Positions 52,059-59,841 of a stretch of DNA of 59,841 nucleotides are shown one piece after another; the first letter of the stretch is position 1, and every line of letters starts with the position of its first letter. Source of the DNA: Bacteroidetes bacterium GWB2_32_14 (lineage in GTDB: Bacteria > Bacteroidota > Bacteroidia > Bacteroidales > UBA12077); assembly GCA_001768235.1 (NCBI GenBank), contig MENK01000004.1, positions 1 through 59,841 of the forward strand, given 5' to 3'. The position numbers and the translations under genes are program-made. Below the pieces are notes generated by a model. The model did not search any database. It was given only the letters and a program-made list of their open reading frames with translations, and was not told the DNA's origin.

Positions 52059-53528
52059 ATGATTGAAGAATTAATAAACTTTGATTTACCTCAGGACCGA
52101 TCATCCATTATAAAAGTAATTGGTGTTGGTGGCGGAGGTAGTAATGCTGTCAATCACATGTTCCGTAATGGCATTAAAGATGTAAACTTTGTTGTCTGTA
52201 ATACCGATGCACAGGCTCTTCTTAACAGCCCGGTATCCGTAAAAATTCAACTTGGCGAATCGTTAACCGAAGGCCGTGGTGCGGGTAATAAACCCGAAAT
52301 TGGCCGTCAGGCTGCAATCGAGAATATCGACGATGTTATTGATGTGCTCAATAAGAATACAAAAATGGTATTTATCACTGCCGGTATGGGTGGGGGAACA
52401 GGAACGGGTGCTGCCCCTGTTATTGCTAAAGCAGCAAAGGAACTTGGCTTGCTTACTGTTGCTATAGTTACCATTCCTTTCCGATTCGAGGGCGATAAAA
52501 GAATAAACCAGGCCATTGAAGGAATTAACGAGATTGAAAAATATGTTGATTCTCTTTTAGTTATAAATAACGAACGTTTACGACAGGTTTGCGGAAATCT
52601 TAAATTTTCTGAAGCGTTCTCGTATGCCGATAATGTATTAGCAACTGCCGCAAAAGGTATTGCCGAAATAATTACTGTTCCGGGGTACATTAATGTTGAT
52701 TTTGCCGACGTGGAAACAGTACTTTCGAAAAGTGGTGTGGCACTTATGGGTACAGGAATGGCCGAAGGGGAGAATCGTGCCATTAAAGCGGTACAACAAG
52801 CTCTGGCTTCGCCATTGTTAAACGACAACGATATTAAGGGAACTGAAAATATGTTGCTAAATATCACTTTTGGGTCAAACGAAATTACTATGGACGAAAT
52901 TGGCGAAATTGCCGATTATGTAAATAGCGAAGTGGGTTCAAGCCCCAATATTATCTGGGGTACAGGTTACGACGAAAAACTTGGCGAGCAAATCAGCATT
53001 ACCATTATTGCAACAGGCTTTAAAAGCAATAGTATTCCTGAGCTTTATGCCAAGAAAACCGAGAAAACAACAATTACCTTACTTGACTCGGGTACCATTG
53101 AGAGAAAAAAATCTCCTGTTATGAAATTTGAAAAAGAACCAATTATTCAAAAAGATTCAAGTTTAGATTTTTCACAACGAACACTCGATTTCGATATTCG
53201 AAGTACCAGGGAAAAGGACTCATTCATTGTTTTGCAGAATCCACAGTCTGAAACGGAAGTGATTATTGAAACAAAAAAATCGGATATTCAGAAAAAACTA
53301 AAGGAAGCTCATGAAAAGAATAAGGAACATCGAATGGATGTCTCTAAAGTGAATGAAAACCTTGATGAGATTGAAAATGAACCTGCATATAAACGAAAAA
53401 ACCTTAAAATTGAACAGCCACTTTATTCTCAGGACTCCAAAGTTTCAAGGTATTCGCTCGAAGATGATGATGAAATTACAACCCGTTTAAATACGAATAA
53501 CTCGTACTTACACGATAATGTCGATTAA
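52059..53528 (+). CDS. ftsZ: Cell division GTPase FtsZ
   Basis: A 489-residue tubulin homologue that forms the division ring. The GTP-binding motifs are VGGGGSNAVNHM, NTDAQALLNS and the tubulin signature GMGGGTGTGAAPVIA. The synergy loop and NVDFADVETVL follow. The C-terminal 150 residues are a long charged linker with EPAYKRKNLKIE, which resembles the conserved C-terminal peptide that binds FtsA, then a further tail of about 35 residues ending SSYLHDNVD-like sequence (NNSYLHDNVD). Confidence 0.96.
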   Translation: MIEELINFDLPQDRSSIIKVIGVGGGGSNAVNHMFRNGIKDVNFVVCNTDAQALLNSPVSVKIQLGESLTEGRGAGNKPEIGRQAAIENIDDVIDVLNKNTKMVFITAGMGGGTGTGAAPVIAKAAKELGLLTVAIVTIPFRFEGDKRINQAIEGINEIEKYVDSLLVINNERLRQVCGNLKFSEAFSYADNVLATAAKGIAEIITVPGYINVDFADVETVLSKSGVALMGTGMAEGENRAIKAVQQALASPLLNDNDIKGTENMLLNITFGSNEITMDEIGEIADYVNSEVGSSPNIIWGTGYDEKLGEQISITIIATGFKSNSIPELYAKKTEKTTITLLDSGTIERKKSPVMKFEKEPIIQKDSSLDFSQRTLDFDIRSTREKDSFIVLQNPQSETEVIIETKKSDIQKKLKEAHEKNKEHRMDVSKVNENLDEIENEPAYKRKNLKIEQPLYSQDSKVSRYSLEDDDEITTRLNTNNSYLHDNVD

Positions 53529-53551
53529 AAATAGTTTTACCAGAATAAAAA

Positions 53552-54013
53552 ATGAAAGCTATGAGTTTAACAATAAAAATTGATCAGGATATTAAAACGG
53601 CAATGCTGGCCCGCGAAAAAGAAAAACTGGAAGCATTACGCGCTGTGAAATCTGCATTATTACTTGCCAGAACCGAAAAAGGGGCTACTGAAGAAATTTC
53701 CGTGGATACAGAGATTAAACTTCTTCAGAAATTAGTAAAACAAAGAAAAGACTCTGCAGCTATTTACCAGCAACAAAACCGCAAGGATTTAGCCGACAAA
53801 GAACTTTTTGAAGTTAGTATTATTGAAAAATACCTGCCCGAACAAATGAGCGACGAAGAATTAACAGAAATTATTAAATCAATAATCGGCCAAACCGGGG
53901 CTAAAGGAATGGCCGATATGGGTAAAGTAATGGGCATGGCTTCGAAGCAACTTGCAGGTAAAGCTGAAGGAAAAGCTATTGCCGATAAAGTTAAAGCATT
54001 GCTAAATGGTTAA
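53552..54013 (+). CDS. GatB/YqeY domain-containing protein
   Basis: A 153-residue YqeY family protein, nearly all helical. It has MLAREKEKLEALRAVKSALL, EEISVDTEIKLLQKLVKQRK and the tail-domain region GAKGMADMGKVMGMASKQLA, which matches the GatB tRNA-binding tail. The function is unproven; a link with tRNA-dependent amidation is guessed from homology. It lies 23 bp after ftsZ, as in many Bacteroidota, and is the last gene of the cluster. A second ATG occurs at codon 4. Confidence 0.9.
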   Translation: MKAMSLTIKIDQDIKTAMLAREKEKLEALRAVKSALLLARTEKGATEEISVDTEIKLLQKLVKQRKDSAAIYQQQNRKDLADKELFEVSIIEKYLPEQMSDEELTEIIKSIIGQTGAKGMADMGKVMGMASKQLAGKAEGKAIADKVKALLNG

Positions 54014-54099
54014 TTGTATATTGTTTTGATTTTATAAATACTGCAATTTAATTGTGGACTGGTTTTTGTAAGCTCAGTTAAATTCGAAATATTTAACTT

Positions 54100-54786
54100 A
54101 TGACGTATATAAAAATCAGTTTAATTGTCCAGTTGGTAATCGTTTCATTTTATTCTTCTGCCCAGGATTTTGACGAGAAAGCATATAATCGCGACCTAAG
54201 CCTGAATTATGGCATTTACCCCGCGTTAATTTCAGATGCTAATCAATCGAACCTGGCTGGCACAATGGTTAGCGCACAGGGAGCATATTTCTTTTATAAT
54301 AACACGGGAATTAGAACAGGCTTAACTTTTATTACCGATATGGAAGGAACAGATGCTTTTATCACCATACCTATAATGTTTGCATACAGAACAAAAACCA
54401 ACAGGGATTTTTATTTAGGCTCAAACATTGATTCTTTTGGTGATTTAATCTTTCAACTCATTTTAGGATTAATTCCCAAACAGGCAGAATACCATGTTGG
54501 TATGAATATAGGGTATATCGATCCTGATAACAATATAGGTTTATCAGGTTATAACGATGGTACTTATTTTGAAGAAGGTTACAAGGTTAATCAGCGCTTT
54601 ACTTCTTCTGTTGATGCAGGATTAAGACTAACTTACCGGATTTACAGGTTTGGAATTGTGCTGTCGCCCTCTGTAAGTTATATGTTTACCAATAACTTTG
54701 AATATTATTCCGAATTAGATAACAACAGCAGCTTTAATCCCAATTGGTTCATGAATCTTACTCTTGGATTGTCTTACAGGTTTTAA
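54100..54786 (+). CDS. Putative outer-membrane beta-barrel protein
   Basis: A 228-residue exported protein: a signal peptide cleaved near YSSAQ, then repeated amphipathic beta strands with aromatic girdles (QGAYFFYNNTGIRTGLTF, then GLRLTYRIYRFGIVLSPSV). It ends LTLGLSYRF with a terminal phenylalanine, as in outer-membrane barrels. Strand count suggests an eight-stranded barrel of the OmpA/PorT-like type. No specific family is recognised. It is 87 bp after the dcw cluster and probably separately transcribed. Confidence 0.65.
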   Translation: MTYIKISLIVQLVIVSFYSSAQDFDEKAYNRDLSLNYGIYPALISDANQSNLAGTMVSAQGAYFFYNNTGIRTGLTFITDMEGTDAFITIPIMFAYRTKTNRDFYLGSNIDSFGDLIFQLILGLIPKQAEYHVGMNIGYIDPDNNIGLSGYNDGTYFEEGYKVNQRFTSSVDAGLRLTYRIYRFGIVLSPSVSYMFTNNFEYYSELDNNSSFNPNWFMNLTLGLSYRF

Positions 54787-54878
54787 ATTCTCAGGGAGCT
54801 TTTTTACTTGTGATTTAATATTGTTAGTTTCTTTTTATAGATTTGAGAAGAAATTCAATATAGGTAAATTACACATTG

Positions 54879-56273
54879 ATGAAGAAAGTACTTTTAATTA
54901 ACTCGAATCTCGAAAATATTCCATATCCCGTTGCCCCTTTAGGATTGGCTTTGCTGGCATCTTCGCTGCAAAATAAATACGAGGTAAAAGTTTTTGATTT
55001 TGCATTTAATTCAACCGAAAGCCTGGTACAATTTATTAAAGATTTTAATCCCGATTATATTGGTATTGGCCTTCGTAATATCGATAATGTTACCATGCGC
55101 CGTACAAAATGGTATATTGATGATATTCGTGAAAAAATTGTAAAACCAATACAGGAAAACTTTACTATTCCAATAATCCTGGGAGGAAGCGGGTTTAGTA
55201 TTGCTCCAAAAGAATTACTCGATTTTTTTTCAATTGAATATGGAGTTGTTGGCGAAGGGGAAAAGACATTTGCTGAGTTGCTGGAAGTACTTGAGCAAAA
55301 TAAGAATCCTGAAATTATAAATAATGTTCTAACAAGAAAAGGAGGAGTAAAGAAATTTACATTCCCCGATGAAGGATTGCTCATACTCCCGAAAGCAAAT
55401 GTGGATTTATTTATTGATTTTCTTCCTTATCTTCAACGCAGCAGCTACCCTGTTCAAACTAAAAGAGGATGCGCATTTAATTGTATTTATTGTTCTTATC
55501 CAAGAATTGAAGGTAAAAAATACCGTTTGCGGCCTGTAACCGATATTGTTGATGAAATTCAGAATGTGAATCTTAGATTCCCCGGAGTTACCTTCGAAAT
55601 AGTCGATTCAACATTTAACTCACCCTTAAAACATGCCATAGCCATTTGTGATGAGATTATTAAACGGGAGTTAAGAATTAAAATTCGTACTATGGGTGTA
55701 AACCCCGGGCTTGTTACAGGTGAGCTTATTCAAAAAATGAAGCTGGCAGGTTTCTCTCAGATTGATTGCACTCCTGAAACGGCATCAGATATGTTATTGA
55801 AAAAACTAAACAAGAATTTTAATAAGAACAAACTTGTTGAATGTGCCAAAATTATTAAGAATCAGGACATGCCGACCATGTGGTTTTTCATGTTTGGATT
55901 ACCCGGCGAAACAGAAGAAACCATTAATGAAACATTCGATTTTATCGACAGGCATATTCCAAAACACGATATGGTTCATGTTACTGAAGGAATACGAATA
56001 ATTCCTCAAACCGAATTATACGATATTGCATTAAATGAGGGAGTAATTTCAGGGAACGAGAATGTTATTGATCCGATGTTTTATGTAAGTCCGACAATTG
56101 GAAAAGCTAAATTAACCGGGATTTTAGCAAGCAAAGTGGATGAGCGTAATAACGTGGTGAACTCAATTGATTCAGCTCCTTCGCCCGAATTGTTAAAACA
56201 GGCAATTCAATTCAGGCAGGAAAACAATATTGATGAACCGATGTTCAGAACATTACTAAAACTGACAAAATAA
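54879..56273 (+). CDS. B12-binding-domain radical SAM protein
   Basis: A 464-residue protein. The N-terminal 140 residues form a cobalamin-binding-like Rossmann fold (PVAPLGLALLASSLQNKYEV, then IILGGSGFSI) and lack the DxHxxG motif, so cobalamin may not be bound through histidine. The radical SAM cluster is RGCAFNCIYCSYPRIEG, and the C-terminal half contains WFFMFGLPGETEETINETF. Family members carry out methylations and other radical reactions; the substrate here is unknown. The ATG at 54879 is used. A strong terminator follows. Confidence 0.82.
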   Translation: MKKVLLINSNLENIPYPVAPLGLALLASSLQNKYEVKVFDFAFNSTESLVQFIKDFNPDYIGIGLRNIDNVTMRRTKWYIDDIREKIVKPIQENFTIPIILGGSGFSIAPKELLDFFSIEYGVVGEGEKTFAELLEVLEQNKNPEIINNVLTRKGGVKKFTFPDEGLLILPKANVDLFIDFLPYLQRSSYPVQTKRGCAFNCIYCSYPRIEGKKYRLRPVTDIVDEIQNVNLRFPGVTFEIVDSTFNSPLKHAIAICDEIIKRELRIKIRTMGVNPGLVTGELIQKMKLAGFSQIDCTPETASDMLLKKLNKNFNKNKLVECAKIIKNQDMPTMWFFMFGLPGETEETINETFDFIDRHIPKHDMVHVTEGIRIIPQTELYDIALNEGVISGNENVIDPMFYVSPTIGKAKLTGILASKVDERNNVVNSIDSAPSPELLKQAIQFRQENNIDEPMFRTLLKLTK

Positions 56274-56301
56274 AAACAGGGGATTAATATCCCCTGTTTT
56301 T
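56272..56301. terminator. Bidirectional terminator between radical SAM and PPIase genes
   Basis: AAAAACAGGGGA, a TTAATA loop and TCCCCTGTTTTT form a perfect 12-bp stem with A/T tails. It serves both convergent genes. Confidence 0.88.
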
Positions 56302-56322
56302 ATATAATTCTATTGTTAAATA

Positions 56323-58440
56323 CTAATAAAACTTAGCTCTTTTGTCAACAATGTTCGAAGCTTCTTTTAAGGCTTCAAATGCCTCGTAATTTGCCCTGTT
56401 TTGTAATTGGTTTGTTGTTAAACTTTTTTGCATAGCAGAGTTAGTCGCATTGTTTTCCTTTATATTTTTTACTTCAATTACGAAAACACCTATATTTCCT
56501 TTAATAGGAGCAGATAATTTATTTGCGGCCATATTCGTTGCTACTGCAACCAACTTAGGTTCAACGCCTGTATTGGGAACAGAGTAGGTTTTGAAACTGA
56601 TATCGTTTGCTTCCTGAACAGGTGTGTTTAAAACTTGTGCTAACGTATAAATTGTACCCGATTGAGACATTTTGCTTTTTATTTGTTCAGAAAGTATTTC
56701 TGCTTTTTTCTCCCGGCGAACCTGTACAGTTAATTGTGCTTTAACTTGTTCGAATGGTGCAATTCCTTCTTCTTTAATTTCAGATACAAAACCAATAACA
56801 AACCGGTCGCCCAACTCAAATATTGGATTGTTTCCTGATTTAACTATCTCGTGTAAATCAGCCTGGTAAACCGAGCGGATTAATTCTCTTGGATATTCTA
56901 ATCCTGCAATTTGCTGATCTCCTTCCTGGATATTGTTAGCTACTCGTTTAACAAGTTTTTGGTTATCTATTGCTTTGGTAAATTTTTCATAAGTAATATT
57001 TGTCCCTGCAAACTGGCTGGCTTGCGCGTATGTTTGTTGAACAGTTTCTGAGCTGGCTTCAAGTTTTCTGGCCAGAACAGCAAGTTTAACCTTTTTAATC
57101 TCGGGACTTTTTGCAGTCACTTCTACAATATGTAAACCATAATTGGTTGCAACCAATTTAATTTTACCCACCTTGGAATTAAAACAAGTGTCGCTGAATG
57201 GAGAAACCATTTCATTTGCTCTGAACCAGCCTAAATCGCCACCTTTTTCGTTTGCAGCTTTGTCCGATGAGTTTTCTATTGCAAGAGTTGCAAAGCTTGC
57301 TCCTTTTTCAAGAAGGCCTTTTAAACTGTCGGCTAAAGCATATAGCTGGCTGTAGTTAACATCCTGCTGAGATGGTTGTATTAAAATATGCCTGGCTCTT
57401 ACTGAATCCGGAACATTTTTTACTTCAGAAACTTTTGCAAGTTTATATGCTTCATCATCGAAATAAGGGCCAAAAAGAGCTCCTTCTTTTTCTTCGAATA
57501 ATGGCCTTAAATTCTCTGGTAATTCATCTTCTTTGTAAAAGCTGTTATCGAATGATAAATCGCTGTTCAAACTTATAAATTCTTTATCGTTTTCAGTTTT
57601 TGCAAAATCTTCAGAAATTGAACTTATCCAGTTTTCAGCAGCTTTACGATCTGATTCTGATGGTACAACATCAAATGTAATATATTCAATGCTGCGTGAT
57701 GCAGTTTGTTTAAATTCTGATTCATGATTATCGTAATAATCTTTTAAATCAGCAGTTGAAATTTTAACCAAGCTGTCGGATACTGTAGTGTATGGACTTA
57801 AAATAAAATTAATATCAACTTTTTTGCCTGAATTTTTCATTTCTGCATTTGCTTCTGCAGTTGTAGCAAATAACCCTTTTTTAATAAGGTTTGTATATTT
57901 CGAAAACATACGATCTTGTACCAGTTGGTCTTCAATAAATAACCAGTATGTTTTTTGCTGCCCGGTTGGGTCCTGATCGTAAGATTTTAGGAAACGAATA
58001 ATTTGAAGTGTATTTACCTGCCCGGTTTCGGGATTGGTAAAAAGTCTTTGAATAATAGGATGAATATTTGTACCCTGAACCATATCCCATAGTTCCTGGC
58101 TGCTGACATCTATACCCAATTCTTTATATTCATCTTCGAGAACATATTCACGAATCATTTGTTGCCATGTTTGCTCACGAATTTGCATCATCGAGGCTTC
58201 ATCAATTGTTGATTGCCCTGATGTAAATTTTGTAATTTCGGTGATATCATTTATTTCTTTTTGGTATTTCTGATAAGGTATTGACTTACCTGAAATTTCT
58301 GCAATTTCAAATTGAGAACTTGAAAATAATGTTCTTCCTGAATTTAAAAAATCACCTAAAATAAATGCAAGCAGTGCAATACCTATTATCACTGCAACTA
58401 ATACCCCTGCGCGGTTTCTTATTTTCTCTAATGTTGCCAT
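56323..58440 (-). CDS. SurA/PpiD-type peptidylprolyl isomerase
   Basis: A 705-residue envelope chaperone. One N-terminal membrane helix (about residues 12-33) anchors it in the inner membrane, as in PpiD. A SurA_N-like region follows. A parvulin (PPIC) domain spans about residues 345-440: VRARHILIQPSQQDVN, KGGDLGWFRANEMV and YGLHIVEVT. The C-terminal 250 residues are a second chaperone-like domain. It helps outer-membrane proteins fold. In many Bacteroidota it follows lptC; here a short membrane-protein gene and 221 bp lie between, with its own promoter-like box. Confidence 0.88.
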   Translation of the reverse strand: MATLEKIRNRAGVLVAVIIGIALLAFILGDFLNSGRTLFSSSQFEIAEISGKSIPYQKYQKEINDITEITKFTSGQSTIDEASMMQIREQTWQQMIREYVLEDEYKELGIDVSSQELWDMVQGTNIHPIIQRLFTNPETGQVNTLQIIRFLKSYDQDPTGQQKTYWLFIEDQLVQDRMFSKYTNLIKKGLFATTAEANAEMKNSGKKVDINFILSPYTTVSDSLVKISTADLKDYYDNHESEFKQTASRSIEYITFDVVPSESDRKAAENWISSISEDFAKTENDKEFISLNSDLSFDNSFYKEDELPENLRPLFEEKEGALFGPYFDDEAYKLAKVSEVKNVPDSVRARHILIQPSQQDVNYSQLYALADSLKGLLEKGASFATLAIENSSDKAANEKGGDLGWFRANEMVSPFSDTCFNSKVGKIKLVATNYGLHIVEVTAKSPEIKKVKLAVLARKLEASSETVQQTYAQASQFAGTNITYEKFTKAIDNQKLVKRVANNIQEGDQQIAGLEYPRELIRSVYQADLHEIVKSGNNPIFELGDRFVIGFVSEIKEEGIAPFEQVKAQLTVQVRREKKAEILSEQIKSKMSQSGTIYTLAQVLNTPVQEANDISFKTYSVPNTGVEPKLVAVATNMAANKLSAPIKGNIGVFVIEVKNIKENNATNSAMQKSLTTNQLQNRANYEAFEALKEASNIVDKRAKFY

Positions 58441-58529
58441 CGATTTATTTATTTATCTTTAAAAATTAAAGTTTCGAATATAACTATTTTATTCGTTTTT
58501 TTAGTTGTTTTTGTAAAAATTATGAATCG

Positions 58530-58537
58530 CAAATTTA
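58530..58537 (-). promoter_or_regulatory. Bacteroidota-type -7 box for the PPIase
   Basis: The minus strand reads TAAATTTG, a perfect TAnnTTTG match, about 90 bp upstream of the start codon at 58440. It implies a leader of about 80 nt. Confidence 0.45.
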
Positions 58538-58661
58538 CTATTTTATAAATATCTTTATAATGAAAAACGAAAAATTATATTATTGATTTATTAATCTCTG
58601 GCTGAGCATGAAATTTAGGATTATTAAGACTACGTATTGGAAGCAATGTAAATCCAATTTC

Positions 58662-58868
58662 TTATTCTCTTTTTTTAGTCTCGGAATTTTTTTGATTTCT
58701 TAAATACCGTCGTAAGAGAAACATTAAAAAGGCTAATACTGCAAAGATAAAGAAAGGATAACTTTTTACTATACCCTCGTAGAGGGTTTGGTGAATTCCT
58801 GTAAAAAGGCAAATTGCAGAAGTTATCAGCCACAATACTTCTAATGCCCGGGATGATTTATTTTTCAT
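58662..58868 (-). CDS. Small two-helix membrane protein
   Basis: A 68-residue protein with two hydrophobic helices (about residues 10-25 and 36-53) and a basic, charged C-terminus (RYLRNQKNSETKKRE). No motif gives a function. Its start overlaps the lptC stop by 11 bp, so it is translated as part of the LptC operon. A role in the envelope is inferred from that link only. Confidence 0.65.
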   Translation of the reverse strand: MKNKSSRALEVLWLITSAICLFTGIHQTLYEGIVKSYPFFIFAVLAFLMFLLRRYLRNQKNSETKKRE

Positions 58869-59454
58869 TACTTACTTTAATTGTGCCTGATGTTTGGTTA
58901 ATTTTCCAACCAGTCATATCCTGGTTTGCTTCAAATCCTTTTCCATGAATAATGCCATCTTTGTTAACAATCCGGACAAAACGGTCGGATGTAATTTTTT
59001 CTGTATTTTGATCCCAAACCAGGTATTCTGTATTTAGTGTATCTCCTTCGCTATTAACAGCTACAACATCATGCTCGGCTACCCAGATTTTAGTTTTCTC
59101 GTTATAAATCGCGTAGTTGGAGCGTATAAAAGAATTTGGTTTTTGAGTAGAGTCAAAAAATTGAACATACATCCCTTTTGGAAACTCAGAATAGGGCTCT
59201 TCAATGGTAAGATACCTGTTTATTTCAGGTGATTTAATAATGACTTTGGTCAGGGCAAGCTCACTATAAATTATTTCTGCATTTGTAACCGATTGGGATG
59301 GTACATTGATCTGGGTTGTAACAGTATTTATTTTTTCTATATCGTTGCTTTGGCAGGAGCTAAAAAGCAAAATAATCCCTGAAATAACAGGAATTATTCT
59401 GCTTTTAAAAAATAATAAATGAATATTATCTTGATCTGACAGTAGTAACTTCAT
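58858..59454 (-). CDS. lptC: LPS export periplasmic protein LptC
   Basis: A 198-residue LptC-family protein. After an N-terminal hydrophobic segment containing IILLFSSC (possible lipoprotein box), the beta-jellyroll follows, with YSEFPKGMYVQFFDSTQ and AIYNEKTKIWVAEHDVVAV. GDTLNTEYLVWDQNTEKITS and DGIIHGKGFEANQDMTGWKI are characteristic of LptC/OstA-type sequences. It passes LPS from LptBFG to LptA. Its only ATG lies within the 3' end of the upstream TPR gene, overlapping by 29 bp, so a later non-ATG start is possible. Confidence 0.82.
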   Translation of the reverse strand: MKLLLSDQDNIHLLFFKSRIIPVISGIILLFSSCQSNDIEKINTVTTQINVPSQSVTNAEIIYSELALTKVIIKSPEINRYLTIEEPYSEFPKGMYVQFFDSTQKPNSFIRSNYAIYNEKTKIWVAEHDVVAVNSEGDTLNTEYLVWDQNTEKITSDRFVRIVNKDGIIHGKGFEANQDMTGWKINQTSGTIKVSNEK

Positions 59455-59840
59455 TTATCCAGCACTTAATTGTATAACTGTCGCCATTCTTTAACCCGTA
59501 AAAGAAAATAGTTTCTGTATCGGGGAAATGGGGTTTGTAAGCTTCAATATATTGATTTGCATCATCAGTAAGGGTTGCATCAACAGCTTTTGCCTGCGCG
59601 AATTTGTCAACAGCAGCCCAATAAACAGATTTTTGCTCAAATTCATCTTCACTGCATGATTTACTTGCAGCTGCATATATATGGCCTAATAATAAGTAAG
59701 GATAACCACTGTTAGGGTCATTTTCAATAGCTTTTAACGCGTATGTTTTTGCTAACGGGTAATTTTCCTGTCTCCTGGTTACATCCGCTAATTCAATGTA
59801 ATATTTTGCTTTAATCGTATTCTCGCTTTGTAATTCAATT
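59426..59840 (-). CDS. Tetratricopeptide-like protein, C-terminal fragment
   Basis: The window ends inside this minus-strand gene; 137 codons are visible. The sequence contains a TPR-like helical pair, YYIELADVTRRQENYPLAK followed by TYALKAIENDPNSGYPYLLL, then FAQAKAVDATLTDDANQYIE. The C-terminal NGDSYTIKCWINEVTTVRSR ends at the TAA at 59426-59428. TPR proteins upstream of lptC are common in Bacteroidota. The role is unknown; the overlap with lptC shows that it is in the same operon. Confidence 0.75.
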   Translation of the reverse strand, partial: IELQSENTIKAKYYIELADVTRRQENYPLAKTYALKAIENDPNSGYPYLLLGHIYAAASKSCSEDEFEQKSVYWAAVDKFAQAKAVDATLTDDANQYIEAYKPHFPDTETIFFYGLKNGDSYTIKCWINEVTTVRSR

Positions 59841-59841
59841 G

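Noticed and set aside
52307-52867. Minus-strand 186-codon frame inside ftsZ
   Set aside because: Antisense to the tubulin signature region of ftsZ; no independent protein features.
1-59841. tRNA genes, rRNA genes and CRISPR arrays
   Set aside because: No T-loop-like segments with matching acceptor stems, no conserved rRNA segments and no regular direct repeats with spacers were seen.

Overview
The window reads as a chromosomal segment of an AT-rich Bacteroidota bacterium, most likely from the Bacteroidales/Marinilabiliales side; this is inferred from gene content, not from a phylogeny. Supporting signs are TAnnTTTG-type promoters without clear Shine-Dalgarno sites, a dcw cluster running mraZ-rsmH-ftsL-ftsI-murE-mraY-murD-ftsW-murG-murC-ftsQ-ftsA-ftsZ, a PASTA-tailed FtsI, a glycine-lipid acyltransferase pair, a long PurF-like protein, and a TPR-LptC-PPIase operon.

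Layout. 1-30100 is mostly housekeeping: partial gdhA; a MITE-like relic; aroB-aroA; a convergent operon of CDF transporter and aminotransferase; a methyltransferase-like protein and HAD phosphatase; an M3 peptidase; tadA; an aspartyl-tRNA synthetase with an unusual C-terminal extension; a repeat-rich secreted protein; a lone MacB/FtsX-type permease divergent from a sigma-54 response regulator and histidine kinase; a STAS protein; miaB; a YebC-family regulator; glpK; a split transketolase; a PurF-like protein; and glsA/glsB homologues.

30100-37150 is an accessory island with every recognisable gene on the minus strand. Short cargo units (DUF1697, MntA/HepT, GNAT, NTF2-like, a GNAT-like plus 56-aa peptide pair, HigBA, a MazF-like protein, then a TIR-like plus cis-prenyltransferase pair) are mostly separated by about 70-135 bp imperfectly palindromic repeats, several of them edged by CTAAC and GTTAG. 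It looks like an integron-style cassette array without a visible integrase. The TIR/prenyltransferase operon at its upstream end is the best candidate here for an undescribed system, possibly anti-phage.

37615-54013 is the dcw cell-wall and division cluster, preceded by four MraZ boxes with exact 10-bp spacing. It is interrupted between murD and ftsW by a four-helix-bundle (S23/IVP family) gene with nested inverted repeats. 54100-59841 holds a putative outer-membrane protein, a radical SAM protein, and a minus-strand envelope operon (TPR protein, LptC, small membrane protein) followed by a SurA/PpiD-type PPIase.

No tRNA, rRNA, CRISPR array, intact insertion sequence or integrase was recognised.
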